Shown here in pieces: positions 1 through 8,500 of a DNA stretch of 64,000 nt. Position 1 is the stretch's first letter. The number at the start of each line of letters is the position of its first letter. Under the pieces are notes generated by a model. The model did not search any database. It was not told the origin of the DNA and saw only the letters and a program-made list of their open reading frames with translations. Origin of the DNA: Candidatus Ozemibacter sibiricus (GTDB taxonomy: Bacteria; Muiribacteriota; Ozemobacteria; Ozemobacterales; Ozemobacteraceae); assembly GCA_003327425.1 (NCBI GenBank), contig QOQW01000009.1, positions 1-64,000 on the forward strand, in the 5' to 3' direction. The translations under genes were made by a program, and so were the position numbers.

Positions 1-120
1 CTTCGACCGACAGGGAATTCCCCGACTGGTGGTAGCATGACCGCTCAACCCGCCGAACCGCCGTATGCGGACCCGCATGTACGGTGGTGTGACAGGGAAA
101 GTTCGCGAGAACCTACCTAT
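1..120 (+). mobile_element. 3' end of a group II intron (domains V and VI)
   Basis: Positions 55-91 fold as an intron domain V: ACCGCCGTA/TGCG pairs with CGCA/TACGGTGGT, leaving a 2-nt bulge on the 3' arm and a short ACC loop. A second hairpin follows with a GCGA tetraloop (GTTC-GCGA-GAAC, 101-112), and the segment ends CTACCTAT near 120, as expected for domain VI and an AY 3' end. The layout resembles bacterial class C introns. The reverse transcriptase gene and 5' part would lie left of the window. Activity cannot be judged. Confidence 0.6.
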
Positions 121-515
121 GTCGATATCAGCCCTCTATCGCAAGAGAGCAAGGGGCCGACCGACGTCCCGCGCTCCACCATCACGCGGAAAAAAACGTT
201 TTGACCAAATGCCAGCAAACGAGCGTTTCGTTAGACCTTTCGCTCAGTCGAAGGCGGTAAAAAGCGATTGTTCCGGTTGCTCGTACGGGCTGGCAGGGCG
301 AACCGCGCCGGCCGGCTTAATGGCGCGCCCCAGAAGCGAGAAAAGCCGGGCTGCCGCTCTCTTCGGGCGTTTTTGGGCAAGATCCTAGTACGACTACCGC
401 ACTTAGGCTGACTATTTTTCATCAATCAGCTCAACCATGCAGTTTTCGGGGTGCTCCAACCGATTTCCAAAAATCAGCATTCCGTGCTGGTTCTCGACCA
501 AGTACGGTTGTCATA
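121..515. other. No gene seen downstream of the intron end
   Basis: About 395 bases with short open frames only and no ribosome binding site. Base composition is less GC-rich than the core genes, as in many mobile-element flanks. I see no terminator, tRNA or repeat here. Confidence 0.5.
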
Positions 516-1112
516 CTAGGGAAACCGGTCTAAGGCCTTGATCGCACGGTCGAGGCTGACGGAGGCGCGGCGAGCGCGTGAAAGATTCCACGTGGATTGC
601 GCAAAACGGGAGAGCTGAATGTTGTACCCGGGTCCAAGGCGGGCGTCGGAGCCGGGCGCAGGCAACAAAGCCCGCCGCAAGAAGGCTTTTGGTGAATGCT
701 TTGCCAGCTTGATCAGGGTGGCTTTGGGGTCTGGGAGGGCTTCGGGAGCGAGAGGGACGAGATCGGGCGCGATGCCCAAAAAGGTGGCCACCCCCTCTTG
801 GTCGGCCAAGAGCCAGGCTTCTACTTGCGGAACGGCGATCCGGAAGAGGAGGAGAGGGTTGGTGCCGTGCGGTAGCCAAGCCTTTCGTAGTTGCGGCGCG
901 CAGGCGCCCTTGTCGCGGTCGAGGTCGGCGAGAATGAAAAATGGTACCGCCTTGGCCGCGCGGTTGTATGCGGAAATTCGCTTGCCGATCTCGCCGTAGC
1001 CGCCGGCGATCTTGACGGTGGCCACGACCATCCGGTCTTCTGCAATGGATAGAAGGCGCCTGGCGATCGCTTCGCTCAGCAGGTCCTCGACGACGAGATT
1101 GAGATGAATCAC
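516..1112 (-). CDS. DUF4276/RloB-like (TOPRIM-like) protein, partner of an AAA ATPase
   Basis: A 198-residue protein starting with GTG. It opens with VVEDLLSEAIARRLL, which matches the acidic V-E-x-x-x-(S/T)-E start of DUF4276-type proteins, and has FILADLDRD near residue 60, an Asp-x-Asp acidic pair of the sort found in TOPRIM-like nucleases. The GTGA overlap with the upstream ATPase gene indicates translational coupling. Pairs of an AAA_21/AAA_15 ATPase with a DUF4276, RloB or other TOPRIM-like protein include AbiL and are relatives in logic of PARIS, Gabija and OLD systems. I infer that it is the effector, probably a nuclease, of a two-gene defence module. The family assignment rests on motif shape, not on a search. 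Confidence 0.6.
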   Translation of the reverse strand: MIHLNLVVEDLLSEAIARRLLSIAEDRMVVATVKIAGGYGEIGKRISAYNRAAKAVPFFILADLDRDKGACAPQLRKAWLPHGTNPLLLFRIAVPQVEAWLLADQEGVATFLGIAPDLVPLAPEALPDPKATLIKLAKHSPKAFLRRALLPAPGSDARLGPGYNIQLSRFAQSTWNLSRARRASVSLDRAIKALDRFP

Positions 1113-2332
1113 GGCTTCAGAAGGTCATCGAACGTGAGTTGGTGCAGGTCAGGGGGGTCGGTCTTGGGCATGACCGCTTCTCCCACCGAAAAACCGGCCT
1201 CGAGGAGGGCTCGAACCTCGGCGAGTTCCGAGGCCTTCTTCACTTGGGTGCCTTCTCGGGCTGGCTCGAGAATGAAGGTTTCGCCGCCCCCGATGCCATG
1301 GTCGCTCAGCAGATCGGGGCTATGCGTGCTGACGAAGATCTGACGGCCGCTCTTGTGCTGGAGACATGACATGAGGCCGGCCAGGCGTCTGATGATGGCA
1401 GGGTGGAGGGATAATTCCGGTTCTTCGAGCAAGAGAGGTCCGCCCTTTTCGAGGAGTGCCCAGAACAGTCCGATTAATCGGAGCGTACCGTCTGACAGGT
1501 CGTATTCCCGCTGTCGGGCTCCTCGCGGCCGCCAATGCCGATAGACGACTTGGAGGTGAGGGACGCCCCCTTCCTTCTCATCGATGGAGAAATCGAGCTT
1601 AGATAGCTGGGGAACGGCTTTGACCAGGGCATTCTCGATTTTCTTCAGGCGGCTTCGCCGTTTCTTTTCGCTGAGGCTAGCCAGGGTGCGAAGGAAGTCG
1701 CGACCGTAGGGGTCGTCGGGAATACCGGGCCCAGAGTATTCGCGAGCATGGCGGATGAGTTGGGGAACGAGGTGCGAATATTCGATGGTTCCTAGAAAAT
1801 CGGCGATCTCGCGAAAGTCGGCGTTGGAGTTGAGCTGCTCGAGGTGCGTCTGGGTGAGTCGGATGGGATCTGCGCGATCCTTCGCGTCTGGTCGGTTTAG
1901 GATGAGGGTCTCGCCTCGCCAGACTCGCTCGAAAATGATGGCTGGTTTCTTGGGTTCGGTTTTCCGCTGATCGATTCCGAGTTCATACCGCCACACCAGA
2001 GGGCCGCCGGGTTCGTGGACGAGTTCTACTTCGATTTCGATGGTGGGCGCTCGTCGGGCCGCCAGGCATCGAAGGGAGGACAGTCCTTTACGGTTGCCGG
2101 TGATGGCATACTGCAAGCCTCCACCGTCTTTGACGATATCTCGCAGGAAGCGCAGGGCATCGAGCAGATTCGATTTGCCGGAGGCGTTGGGTCCGACCAG
2201 AAACACCCGTTCACCGCATTGGAGATCTGCTTGGAGGAAATTCCGCCAATTCTTGAGCTGTAGACGGCCGATCATCAAGGCCGGAGCCTTCGCAGAGGGC
2301 GCGAGACGAGTGGCGGGCGGAGATTCGATCAT
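1109..2332 (-). CDS. AAA family ATPase (AAA_21/AbiLi-like)
   Basis: 407 residues. The Walker A motif GPNASGKS lies at residues 47-54, an ABC-like signature LSDGTLR follows late in the protein, the Walker B segment is LLLEEPELSLHP, and VSTHSPDLL forms the switch/H-loop. This is the AAA_21 (OLD-like, SMC-like) arrangement of phage-defence ATPases. The ATG overlaps the stop of the upstream WYL-type ORF (ATGA), and its own stop overlaps the DUF4276 gene (GTGA), so the three form one operon. An in-frame Met20 is an alternative start. Likely role: the sensor and regulatory ATPase of a two-gene anti-phage system. The ATPase family is secure; the defence role is inferred from the partner. Confidence 0.75.
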   Translation of the reverse strand: MIESPPATRLAPSAKAPALMIGRLQLKNWRNFLQADLQCGERVFLVGPNASGKSNLLDALRFLRDIVKDGGGLQYAITGNRKGLSSLRCLAARRAPTIEIEVELVHEPGGPLVWRYELGIDQRKTEPKKPAIIFERVWRGETLILNRPDAKDRADPIRLTQTHLEQLNSNADFREIADFLGTIEYSHLVPQLIRHAREYSGPGIPDDPYGRDFLRTLASLSEKKRRSRLKKIENALVKAVPQLSKLDFSIDEKEGGVPHLQVVYRHWRPRGARQREYDLSDGTLRLIGLFWALLEKGGPLLLEEPELSLHPAIIRRLAGLMSCLQHKSGRQIFVSTHSPDLLSDHGIGGGETFILEPAREGTQVKKASELAEVRALLEAGFSVGEAVMPKTDPPDLHQLTFDDLLKP

Positions 2333-3087
2333 GAGGGGGCCACCTTGTTTCTCTGAATTGGCAGACTGGCGAGAATGCTATCAACCCAAAAACAACGTGT
2401 CAAATTCGCGGCGGCAAGCTTCATGGTGGCAGTCGTCGCCTTGGATGCCCACCCCGAGCCTGCAACCAGTCGCTTCTCAAGACAAGGTAGTTTCACCAAG
2501 ACGTCAACATCAGTCAGAGGAAGGGATCGGCCCCTCCCCGGCGAAAGCAGGGTGCCGCATCGTCTGGGTCGGGGCGGCCTGTTCACCGGGGAGGGCGATC
2601 CTGCTTCGATCATGCTCCCAGGACGACGACAGATCGGGGCGGAGGCCGCCGAACCCGTCGTCGTCTGAGATGGCCAGGCCTCATTGCCTGGTCGGAGCGC
2701 TTGGATCGGCGTAATGGGTTGCCGCCACTGGCTGCCGGCGGGAATCGCGGACGTTCCGAAGGACAGGTGGCGCAGAACCTGGGTGCCGTCGGCGAGGGGT
2801 GCGGTCACGAGTTCGCCGTCACCGCTCATCTGCAGGTACCGCAGGAAGACATCGAGGTTGACGCTCTGGTCACGGTCGAAGAAATAGGCGCGTTTCTGGC
2901 GATCGTACGAGATCTTGATCTGGAAGAGGTGGTCCATCTTGGCGAGGTCGCGTTGCAGGGTACGATTCGAGAACTCGAATCCGTGCCGGACGAGGAAGGA
3001 CTTGATGGCGGCGAAGGACGGGTACCGGTCGCTGGTGGCCTTTTCGAGGATGAAGGAGAACCGTCGGAGAGCCAGAGCCTTGGACAT
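2329..3087 (-). CDS. WYL-type (HTH) transcriptional regulator, C-terminal half probably degenerate
   Basis: The start at 3087 has an AGGAGG box about 8 nt upstream; an in-frame extension to 3222 is unlikely to be translated. Residues 1-120 look like a WYL-family regulator: an N-terminal winged-helix segment with SNRTLQRDLAKM, then YDRQKRAYFFD and VLRHLSFG, which lead into where the WYL domain should begin. After about residue 130 the sequence becomes Pro/Arg/Ser-rich and loses family character, and no other minus-strand frame restores a WYL domain. The ORF still ends in an ATGA overlap with the ATPase gene. WYL regulators such as BrxR and CapW control defence operons, so it plausibly regulated, or still regulates, this cassette. 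It may be a pseudogene or an N-terminal DNA-binding remnant. Confidence 0.5.
   Translation of the reverse strand: MSKALALRRFSFILEKATSDRYPSFAAIKSFLVRHGFEFSNRTLQRDLAKMDHLFQIKISYDRQKRAYFFDRDQSVNLDVFLRYLQMSGDGELVTAPLADGTQVLRHLSFGTSAIPAGSQWRQPITPIQALRPGNEAWPSQTTTGSAASAPICRRPGSMIEAGSPSPVNRPPRPRRCGTLLSPGRGRSLPLTDVDVLVKLPCLEKRLVAGSGWASKATTATMKLAAANLTRCFWVDSILASLPIQRNKVAPS
2524..2601. repeat. Imperfect inverted repeat, about 24-28 bp arms
   Basis: The left arm 2524-2551 and right arm 2578-2601 share GGATCG-CCCTCCCCGG-GAA-CAGG on opposite strands, with a 26-nt loop. The element lies exactly where the WYL-type ORF stops looking like its family, so it may be part of inserted DNA. I see no second copy in the window. 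Confidence 0.5.
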
Positions 3088-3488
3088 GCCGAAAAACCTC
3101 CTGGTGTTTTGATGAAATGGGGAACCCAGGGCCTTGCTGACTGGGTGGCGCAGACCGGAAGGGGGCGAGAAGCCGACGAAAGGCGGGAAAAACCAGACGG
3201 CCGGCCGGCTTGCCCAGATCACGGAAGCCGGTCGGCCCTCGGGGTCAGGGAGAGCGAGCGATTCCTCGAGGCGGAAGAACCGGGAGAACCTTCGCGGGAC
3301 AGAGTGGCAGGGCCCCGCCTGCCTCTCTGGGAGGCTAGAGGTTCCTAGGAGTCAGGAAAGAGAGGGGGCGAGGTTCCCTATCTTCGATGGATTCTCGCTC
3401 TCTCTGCTGTCATGCAGCCGTGGTGGCCGAATCGAAGGGGGGCTGAAATCTTAAGGGGCCTGGTGGCCTCCTTAGGCATTTGGGTGTC
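3088..3488. other. Intergenic stretch, no gene seen
   Basis: No convincing ORF on either strand. A bulged hairpin at 3452-3474 (TAAGGGGCC-TGGT-GGCCTCCTTA) lies just past the end of the broken minus-strand ORF and could be its terminator, though no T-run follows. Confidence 0.35.
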
Positions 3489-4264
3489 CTAGGACCGGAA
3501 TAATTGTTGGCAAAAAAGTTCCGAATTCTGGAGCCAAAAGCGCCAAATCGGTATTGTATTGAGGGAAAAGCTGAAATATGGAAATGTTAGGTGCTTTTTG
3601 GGAGGGTGAGTCGAATGCGATGGCCACCCCGCGGAAAGGGTGGCGGGGTTCGGCCCGGAGGCGAAGAATTTCAAGAACTGCGGGCGCCACTGGAGCATGG
3701 CGGTGGTGTGGTTGCCGAGGGCCTTCAGGAACTCGCCGAAGGTGATGCTCGCCGAGGTCCGCCATTCCTGGATGACGCGTTGCCCATCGAAGGACCAGGT
3801 TTCGGCGGAGGCTTCGGCCTGCCGCTGCCGGTGGACCAATCGCGTCAAAACGCCGATCTGATCGAGTCCTGTCCATGCTCCGAAGCGAGTCGTCGACGCC
3901 GTGGCGCGCGCGCCGCCAGCTCGCCGGTTCGTTGTCCGTTGGCCCTGAGGCAGAGGGTAGGAGAGGTCGAGGGTGCATCGGACCACCAGGAACAAGCCAT
4001 CCATTTCAATGGTCAGGCTGAGATCAGCCGGCCAGGGTCGCCCCCCCTTCCTTTCAGCGTGCCGCAGATGCGTCGGCCCCGTGAGGCCAAACTGGCCAGC
4101 GCCTGACGACAGGTCATCCCGGGAGGAATGGCGAGCGAGATTCGCAGCCCCTGTCCTCGCTCCTCGAGTTCCACCGAAGGGACGCCGGAGGTTGAGGGGG
4201 TTCCGTGGACGATCAATGCGAAAGGGACGATGCCTTGCAACTTCCTGTGGAGCGGTCGGGCCAT
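3489..4264 (-). pseudogene. Unrecognised gene split by a frameshift at a G7 run
   Basis: The start at 4264 has a strong AAGGAGG box 6 nt upstream. This frame gives 83 residues (MARPLHRKLQGIVPF...) and stops at 4013. At 4041-4047 there is a run of seven G on the coding strand. Reading one extra base there joins residue 73 to a second minus-strand frame that stays open to 3489 and contains coding-like text such as LSLTIEMDGLFLVVRCTLDL and FGEFLKALGNHTTAMLQWRP. The joined product would be about 258 residues. I do not recognise the family. It may be a pseudogene, a sequencing error in the homopolymer, or a programmed frameshift. Confidence 0.4.
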
Positions 4265-4485
4265 TCGAACCTCCTTCGTGGGTGGCCTGCCCCGAATTCC
4301 TGTCTGATGCTTCCAATGAAAATGGTCCACTGACTACGCCAGATCGTGGCGGTGTCAGCGCGCCCGAAGGTTCCCAAGGGCGCAGACAATGCTGGTTGCG
4401 GGGTTGGGGGCGGCGCTTCTGAGGTCGGCCTGGCCGTCTCACAGGGCAACTCGCTCGCGGCGTCGACCCTGGGCTGGTTGTGCCC

Positions 4486-5139
4486 TCAACTGCGGGCGAG
4501 GGTGACGTCGAGGGTGTGCCAGTGCTCGGTGAGGAAGCCGATGCCATCCTGGCGGAACAGCTCGGCTTCGACGCAGCAACGGACGCGGCGCAGGAACTCC
4601 TCGCGATCCTGATTCAAAATGATGTAGTCGTAGGACCAGGCGTGGGCGATCTGCTCGCTGACCCGGTGCAGGCGGCGCTCGAGGTTGGTCTCGGGCTGCC
4701 GGGCCAGGATGCGCTTCGACAGTTCGTCGATCGAGGGCGGCATGATGAAGATGCCGATGACCTTGCGGCGCGAGATCGAGCGCAGACGATGGAACCCGTT
4801 GAAGTCGAGTTCGACCAGCAGGTGGTGCTCGTCGTCGGCCATGATCAGGCGCCGGGGCGATCCGTACAGTTCGTCGTTGTAGGTGCGGGTGAACTCGAAG
4901 ATCTCCTTGCTGGCCACCAGCTCATCGAAGCGGGCCTGGTCGACGTAGTGGTAGTCCTTCCCGTCGCGTTCGCCGTTCCGGCGCGCGCGGGTCGTATAGG
5001 TCGGCGAGCGGGTGATGACGGGGGCGAAGGTGCGCTCGATGAAATCCAGCGCCGTTCCCTTGCCGGACCCGCTGGGGCCGGAAATGACGAACAGCAGGGG
5101 TTTGGGCTTCATGCCGGGCAGAGCGTCGGGTTGGGTCAT
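4486..5139 (-). CDS. gmk: Guanylate kinase
   Basis: 217 residues, close to the usual 200-210. GPSGSGKG near residues 19-26 is the P-loop of guanylate kinases. TTRARRNGERDGKDYHYVD matches the GMP-binding TTR-x-R-x-GE-x-G-x-DY-x-F/Y segment, and RNxE-like and R-x-x-x-R-lid residues follow. It converts GMP and ATP to GDP and ADP in the cytoplasm. The sequence is somewhat divergent: the central VELDFNGFHRL replaces the usual LEIDVQGA. A membrane-associated or regulatory guanylate-kinase homologue is therefore a minor alternative. It is a single gene, divergent from the CHAT gene, with a candidate promoter at 5191-5219. Confidence 0.75.
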   Translation of the reverse strand: MTQPDALPGMKPKPLLFVISGPSGSGKGTALDFIERTFAPVITRSPTYTTRARRNGERDGKDYHYVDQARFDELVASKEIFEFTRTYNDELYGSPRRLIMADDEHHLLVELDFNGFHRLRSISRRKVIGIFIMPPSIDELSKRILARQPETNLERRLHRVSEQIAHAWSYDYIILNQDREEFLRRVRCCVEAELFRQDGIGFLTEHWHTLDVTLARS

Positions 5140-5190
5140 CGGAAAGCACCGCCTTTCGCAGAGGAATGACCGTCGCCAGGCGACAGCGAC

Positions 5191-5219
5191 ACTCTAGCAG
5201 ATTCCCGCTGCCCGGCCAA
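5191..5219 (-). promoter_or_regulatory. Candidate promoter of the guanylate kinase gene
   Basis: On the minus strand, TTGGCC (5214-5219), a 17-nt spacer and TAGAGT (5191-5196) form a weak sigma70-like promoter about 50 nt upstream of the start. The rest of the 450-base divergent gap (5140-5588) holds nothing else I can support. Confidence 0.35.
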
Positions 5220-5588
5220 GGGCCCCGGATCTCACTGCATGGCTCGGTTCTTCGCTGTTTCGTGTGAGTTCGCCCCGAAAGCTTGGTGGCCTGCGGGATT
5301 CCTTGCTTGGGGGATCATCCGCACCTCCGGGTCCCCGAGCCCCAGGCCCAAGGGTATCGGGGAAGCGGCCCCAAAGCAAGGGCTGTCCGCGGCTTTCCGC
5401 CTTGGTGCCTTTACCCGCTTCAAATACCGTGGACCTGCGGCCCGGTTTCTCAACGAGGTTCACGATGACGGGCATTCGGTCCTTCACCTTCCCGAAAAAA
5501 GCTTCAGGCAATGGCTTTGCTTTCCTGGCGGCATGACGCTACCATGACCTTACGCCGAGCACTCCAGAAAAGGAGCAGGACGACAACC

Positions 5589-8500
5589 ATGCAGAGGGTT
5601 TCGAGCCGGTGGGAAGGCGAACCAGCCTGGCGGGCGACCCGGCTGATCGTGATGATGCTGGTCTGGGCAGGCACGGTCTGGAGCCAGCCGCCCGGGTTCC
5701 GGTTCCCTGAGGGGCCCTCTTCCGGTCGCTCGGGCGGCCGTCCGATCACCAATCAGTGGAAGGCCGAGACCGAGCCTCGCGTGCAGGAAATCAAGCAACT
5801 GCTGACCGAGGGCCTGAACAAGATGAACGGCGAGGGCTACGAAGGAGCAGAGCGGGCCTTCCGTCGGGTGCTCGAGATCTTCGCCGGCATGCCGGATGTG
5901 CCGGTCGCTCAGATCGCGGTGGTGCGGCAGAGCCTGGCGGAAGCGGTGATGAAGCAAGGTCGCTTCGACGAGGCCATCGCCATTCTCGAACAGACGCTCG
6001 CCCTGGTGCGGGCGAGCCAACGGCCTGACGAGGCCCGGGCGGGCGGCCTGCTGCTGCGGATCGGTCGCGTGCAGATCGAAGCCGGTCGGGAGGAAGCTGG
6101 CCGGCAGAGCCTTCGAGAAGGGTTCGCCTTGCTTGAGAAAGATTCGATCGGCAACCTGGAGCTGCTGCTCGAGGAATACAGCCACGCGGCTTCGCTGTTC
6201 GAGTCGCGGGGCCGCTGGGAGTGCGCCGAAGAATGGCTAAAGAAATGGCGTGATCTGTGCGAGGAAGTCCCTGGGCTGGTCCGCCTGGAACGCGGGGCCG
6301 CGCATTTCCGGCTGGGGGCGACCCTGGCCGCGCTGGGGCGCTGGCAGGAGGCGGCCGCGGCCCTGCGCGCCGCCATCGGCGTGTGGGAGCCGCGGCTGCC
6401 GCCGTATCACGCCGACCTCTTCGAGGCTCGCCGCCGCCTGGCGGAGGCGTTGTTCCGCCAGATGGCCGACGAAGAGGCTCTGCTGGTGCTGGTCCAGGTG
6501 GTGGTCCTGGCTCCCAAGGTGCATGGGGAAAGGGATCCTGCCCATCTGACGGTCTGGGCCGAGGTCGCCGGCTGGTACGACGAGATGGGCCGGGGCGATC
6601 TCGCCGAGCCCCTGTGGCAGGCCGTGCTCGACCAGCGTGGGGCCGCGACGGCCGTGGCCGGTTGCGCCCTGGCCCGCCGCTGGCTGGCGCGCGGCGAGAC
6701 CGCACGAGCCGGTCGGCTGCTCGAAGAGCTGGTGGCCGGCCGCTGGCGGGCGCCGGTCGGCGATGACGCTGCCTGGCGTCTGCGATTGGAGCTGGCCCGT
6801 CAGTATGATCTGGCGGGGGCGGTCGCTTCGCAGCAGACGGTCTTGCGGGGCCTGCTCGAGGGGATGCCGACCGTCGCCGTCGTTTCCTGGCCGGTGGGCG
6901 GATGGGCGGCCCTCGAGGCGCTGGGTGGCAGCCTGGCGCGTCAGGGCCAGCTCGAGGCGGCCGCCGAGTGCTTCGCCACCCTGGCCTCGCTGGCCAGGCT
7001 GGCGACGGGGCCGGTCGAAGCGGGCCAGGGCTTCGGAGCGCGCGCCCTGGCCGCTCTGGCCGACCTGGCCGCCCTTGCCGCGGAGAAGGCGGGCGGGGCC
7101 GGTGCGGCGAGCGTCGCGTCCTGGCAGGTGCATTGGCCAGCCGCCGCGGCCATGCCTTCGCCGCCCTCGGCAGAGGCTTCGGCCCAGGCGTGGTTCGCCG
7201 TTGCCGCGCATGCCCTGCCCTGGAACTCCCCCGACCAGGCGGTGGCCTTCGCCGCCTGCCTCGAGGGGCAGGAAGGGCCGTCCCGGCGCTGGGTGGCCGA
7301 GGCCTGGTTCCGCCTCGCCGCCCGCGCCGGCGAGGCTATCGCCCCCGGGGGCCTGACCGTCTTCGGTTCGGGCGGTGGCCACGGGCCGTTGCCGACAAGC
7401 TCTGGTTCCTCGCTCGTGCGAGAATGGGCCGAGACCACGGCGGCCACCGCTTTTCGTCTCACCGAGTGGGTGCGGGCCGGCGGGTTCCGGGCCCGGTACC
7501 GCTTCCCGCCTGGGCTGGGCCGGAACGGCCCCGCCGAAATCGACTGGGCTCGCTGGGGCCTGCCCGCCCAGGGCGTCGGCGGGCCAGAGACGCTCGTGGC
7601 GCCCGAGGCGCCCGTGGCGATGGCCCCCACGGCGACCGGTCGCTTCCGTTCCGCCGAGCCCGCCGGCAGGGGCGAATCCTCCTTGCGCCCGGCCACCCAG
7701 CCCGGCGACCATCCAGCCAGCGCCGGCCGACTCCCGGCCGCAGGGCCTGCCGGCGAGCCGGAACTCGCCGCCGTCTGGGCGCGCGAGTTCCCGGTCTTCT
7801 GGCAGTGGACCTGCCCGCCCCCGCCATCGGTGGCCACTCTCCAACAGCAGGGGTTGCGGCCCGGCGAAGCGGCTCTGGTCTGGTGGGTGGGGGAAGACCG
7901 CCTCTACGGCTGGTTCATCGAGCGCGAGCGGTGGTGGTTCCGGGCGGTGCCGCTGGACCGCGCCAGTCTTTCGCGACTGGTCGGGGCCTGGCAGACCGGC
8001 CTGCGTGACCGCGCCGGGCCGGCGACGGTTCAAGCCCATGCCCTCGCCCTCTATCGCACGGTGGTCGAGCCGTTCCTCCCACCGGCTTCCGAGCCTCTGA
8101 ACCGAGCGCCAGCCGCCCCCGGCCTGGCTGCGACGGGTGTCCTCGCGCTCGCTTCCGAGGCGACGCTGGCCGATCCCCGGGCGAGTTCAGCCATCGTTCC
8201 AGCGCTCGCTTCGGGCGCGGCGGCGCCCGCCGAGGACTCATCCGTCAGTCCCTCTGCCCTGCCTCGCTTGCATCTGCTAGCGCCCGGGCCGCTGGCCGGC
8301 CTGCCCTTCGAGATCCTCGTGACCGCGCCCGGCCCCGACGATTTCGCTCGCATGTCATATCTTCGCGATAAGTACCAGATCATTCGCCAGCCTTCGTTGT
8401 CATGGTTGGCAGCGGTCAGAGCCTGCCCCGCGCCCGGGGCGGCCGCGGCCGACTCCCCATCCTCTTCGTCTTCGCCGCCGCGCCGGCTGTTCGTGGTCTT

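Noticed and set aside
65-388. 107-codon plus-strand frame over the intron end
   Set aside because: It overlaps the intron domain V/VI structure and has no coding signature or ribosome site.
3591-4106. Plus-strand open frame of 171 codons opposite the frameshifted gene
   Set aside because: It reads as the antisense shadow of the minus-strand coding-like text (Glu/Gly/Gln-rich) and has no ribosome site.
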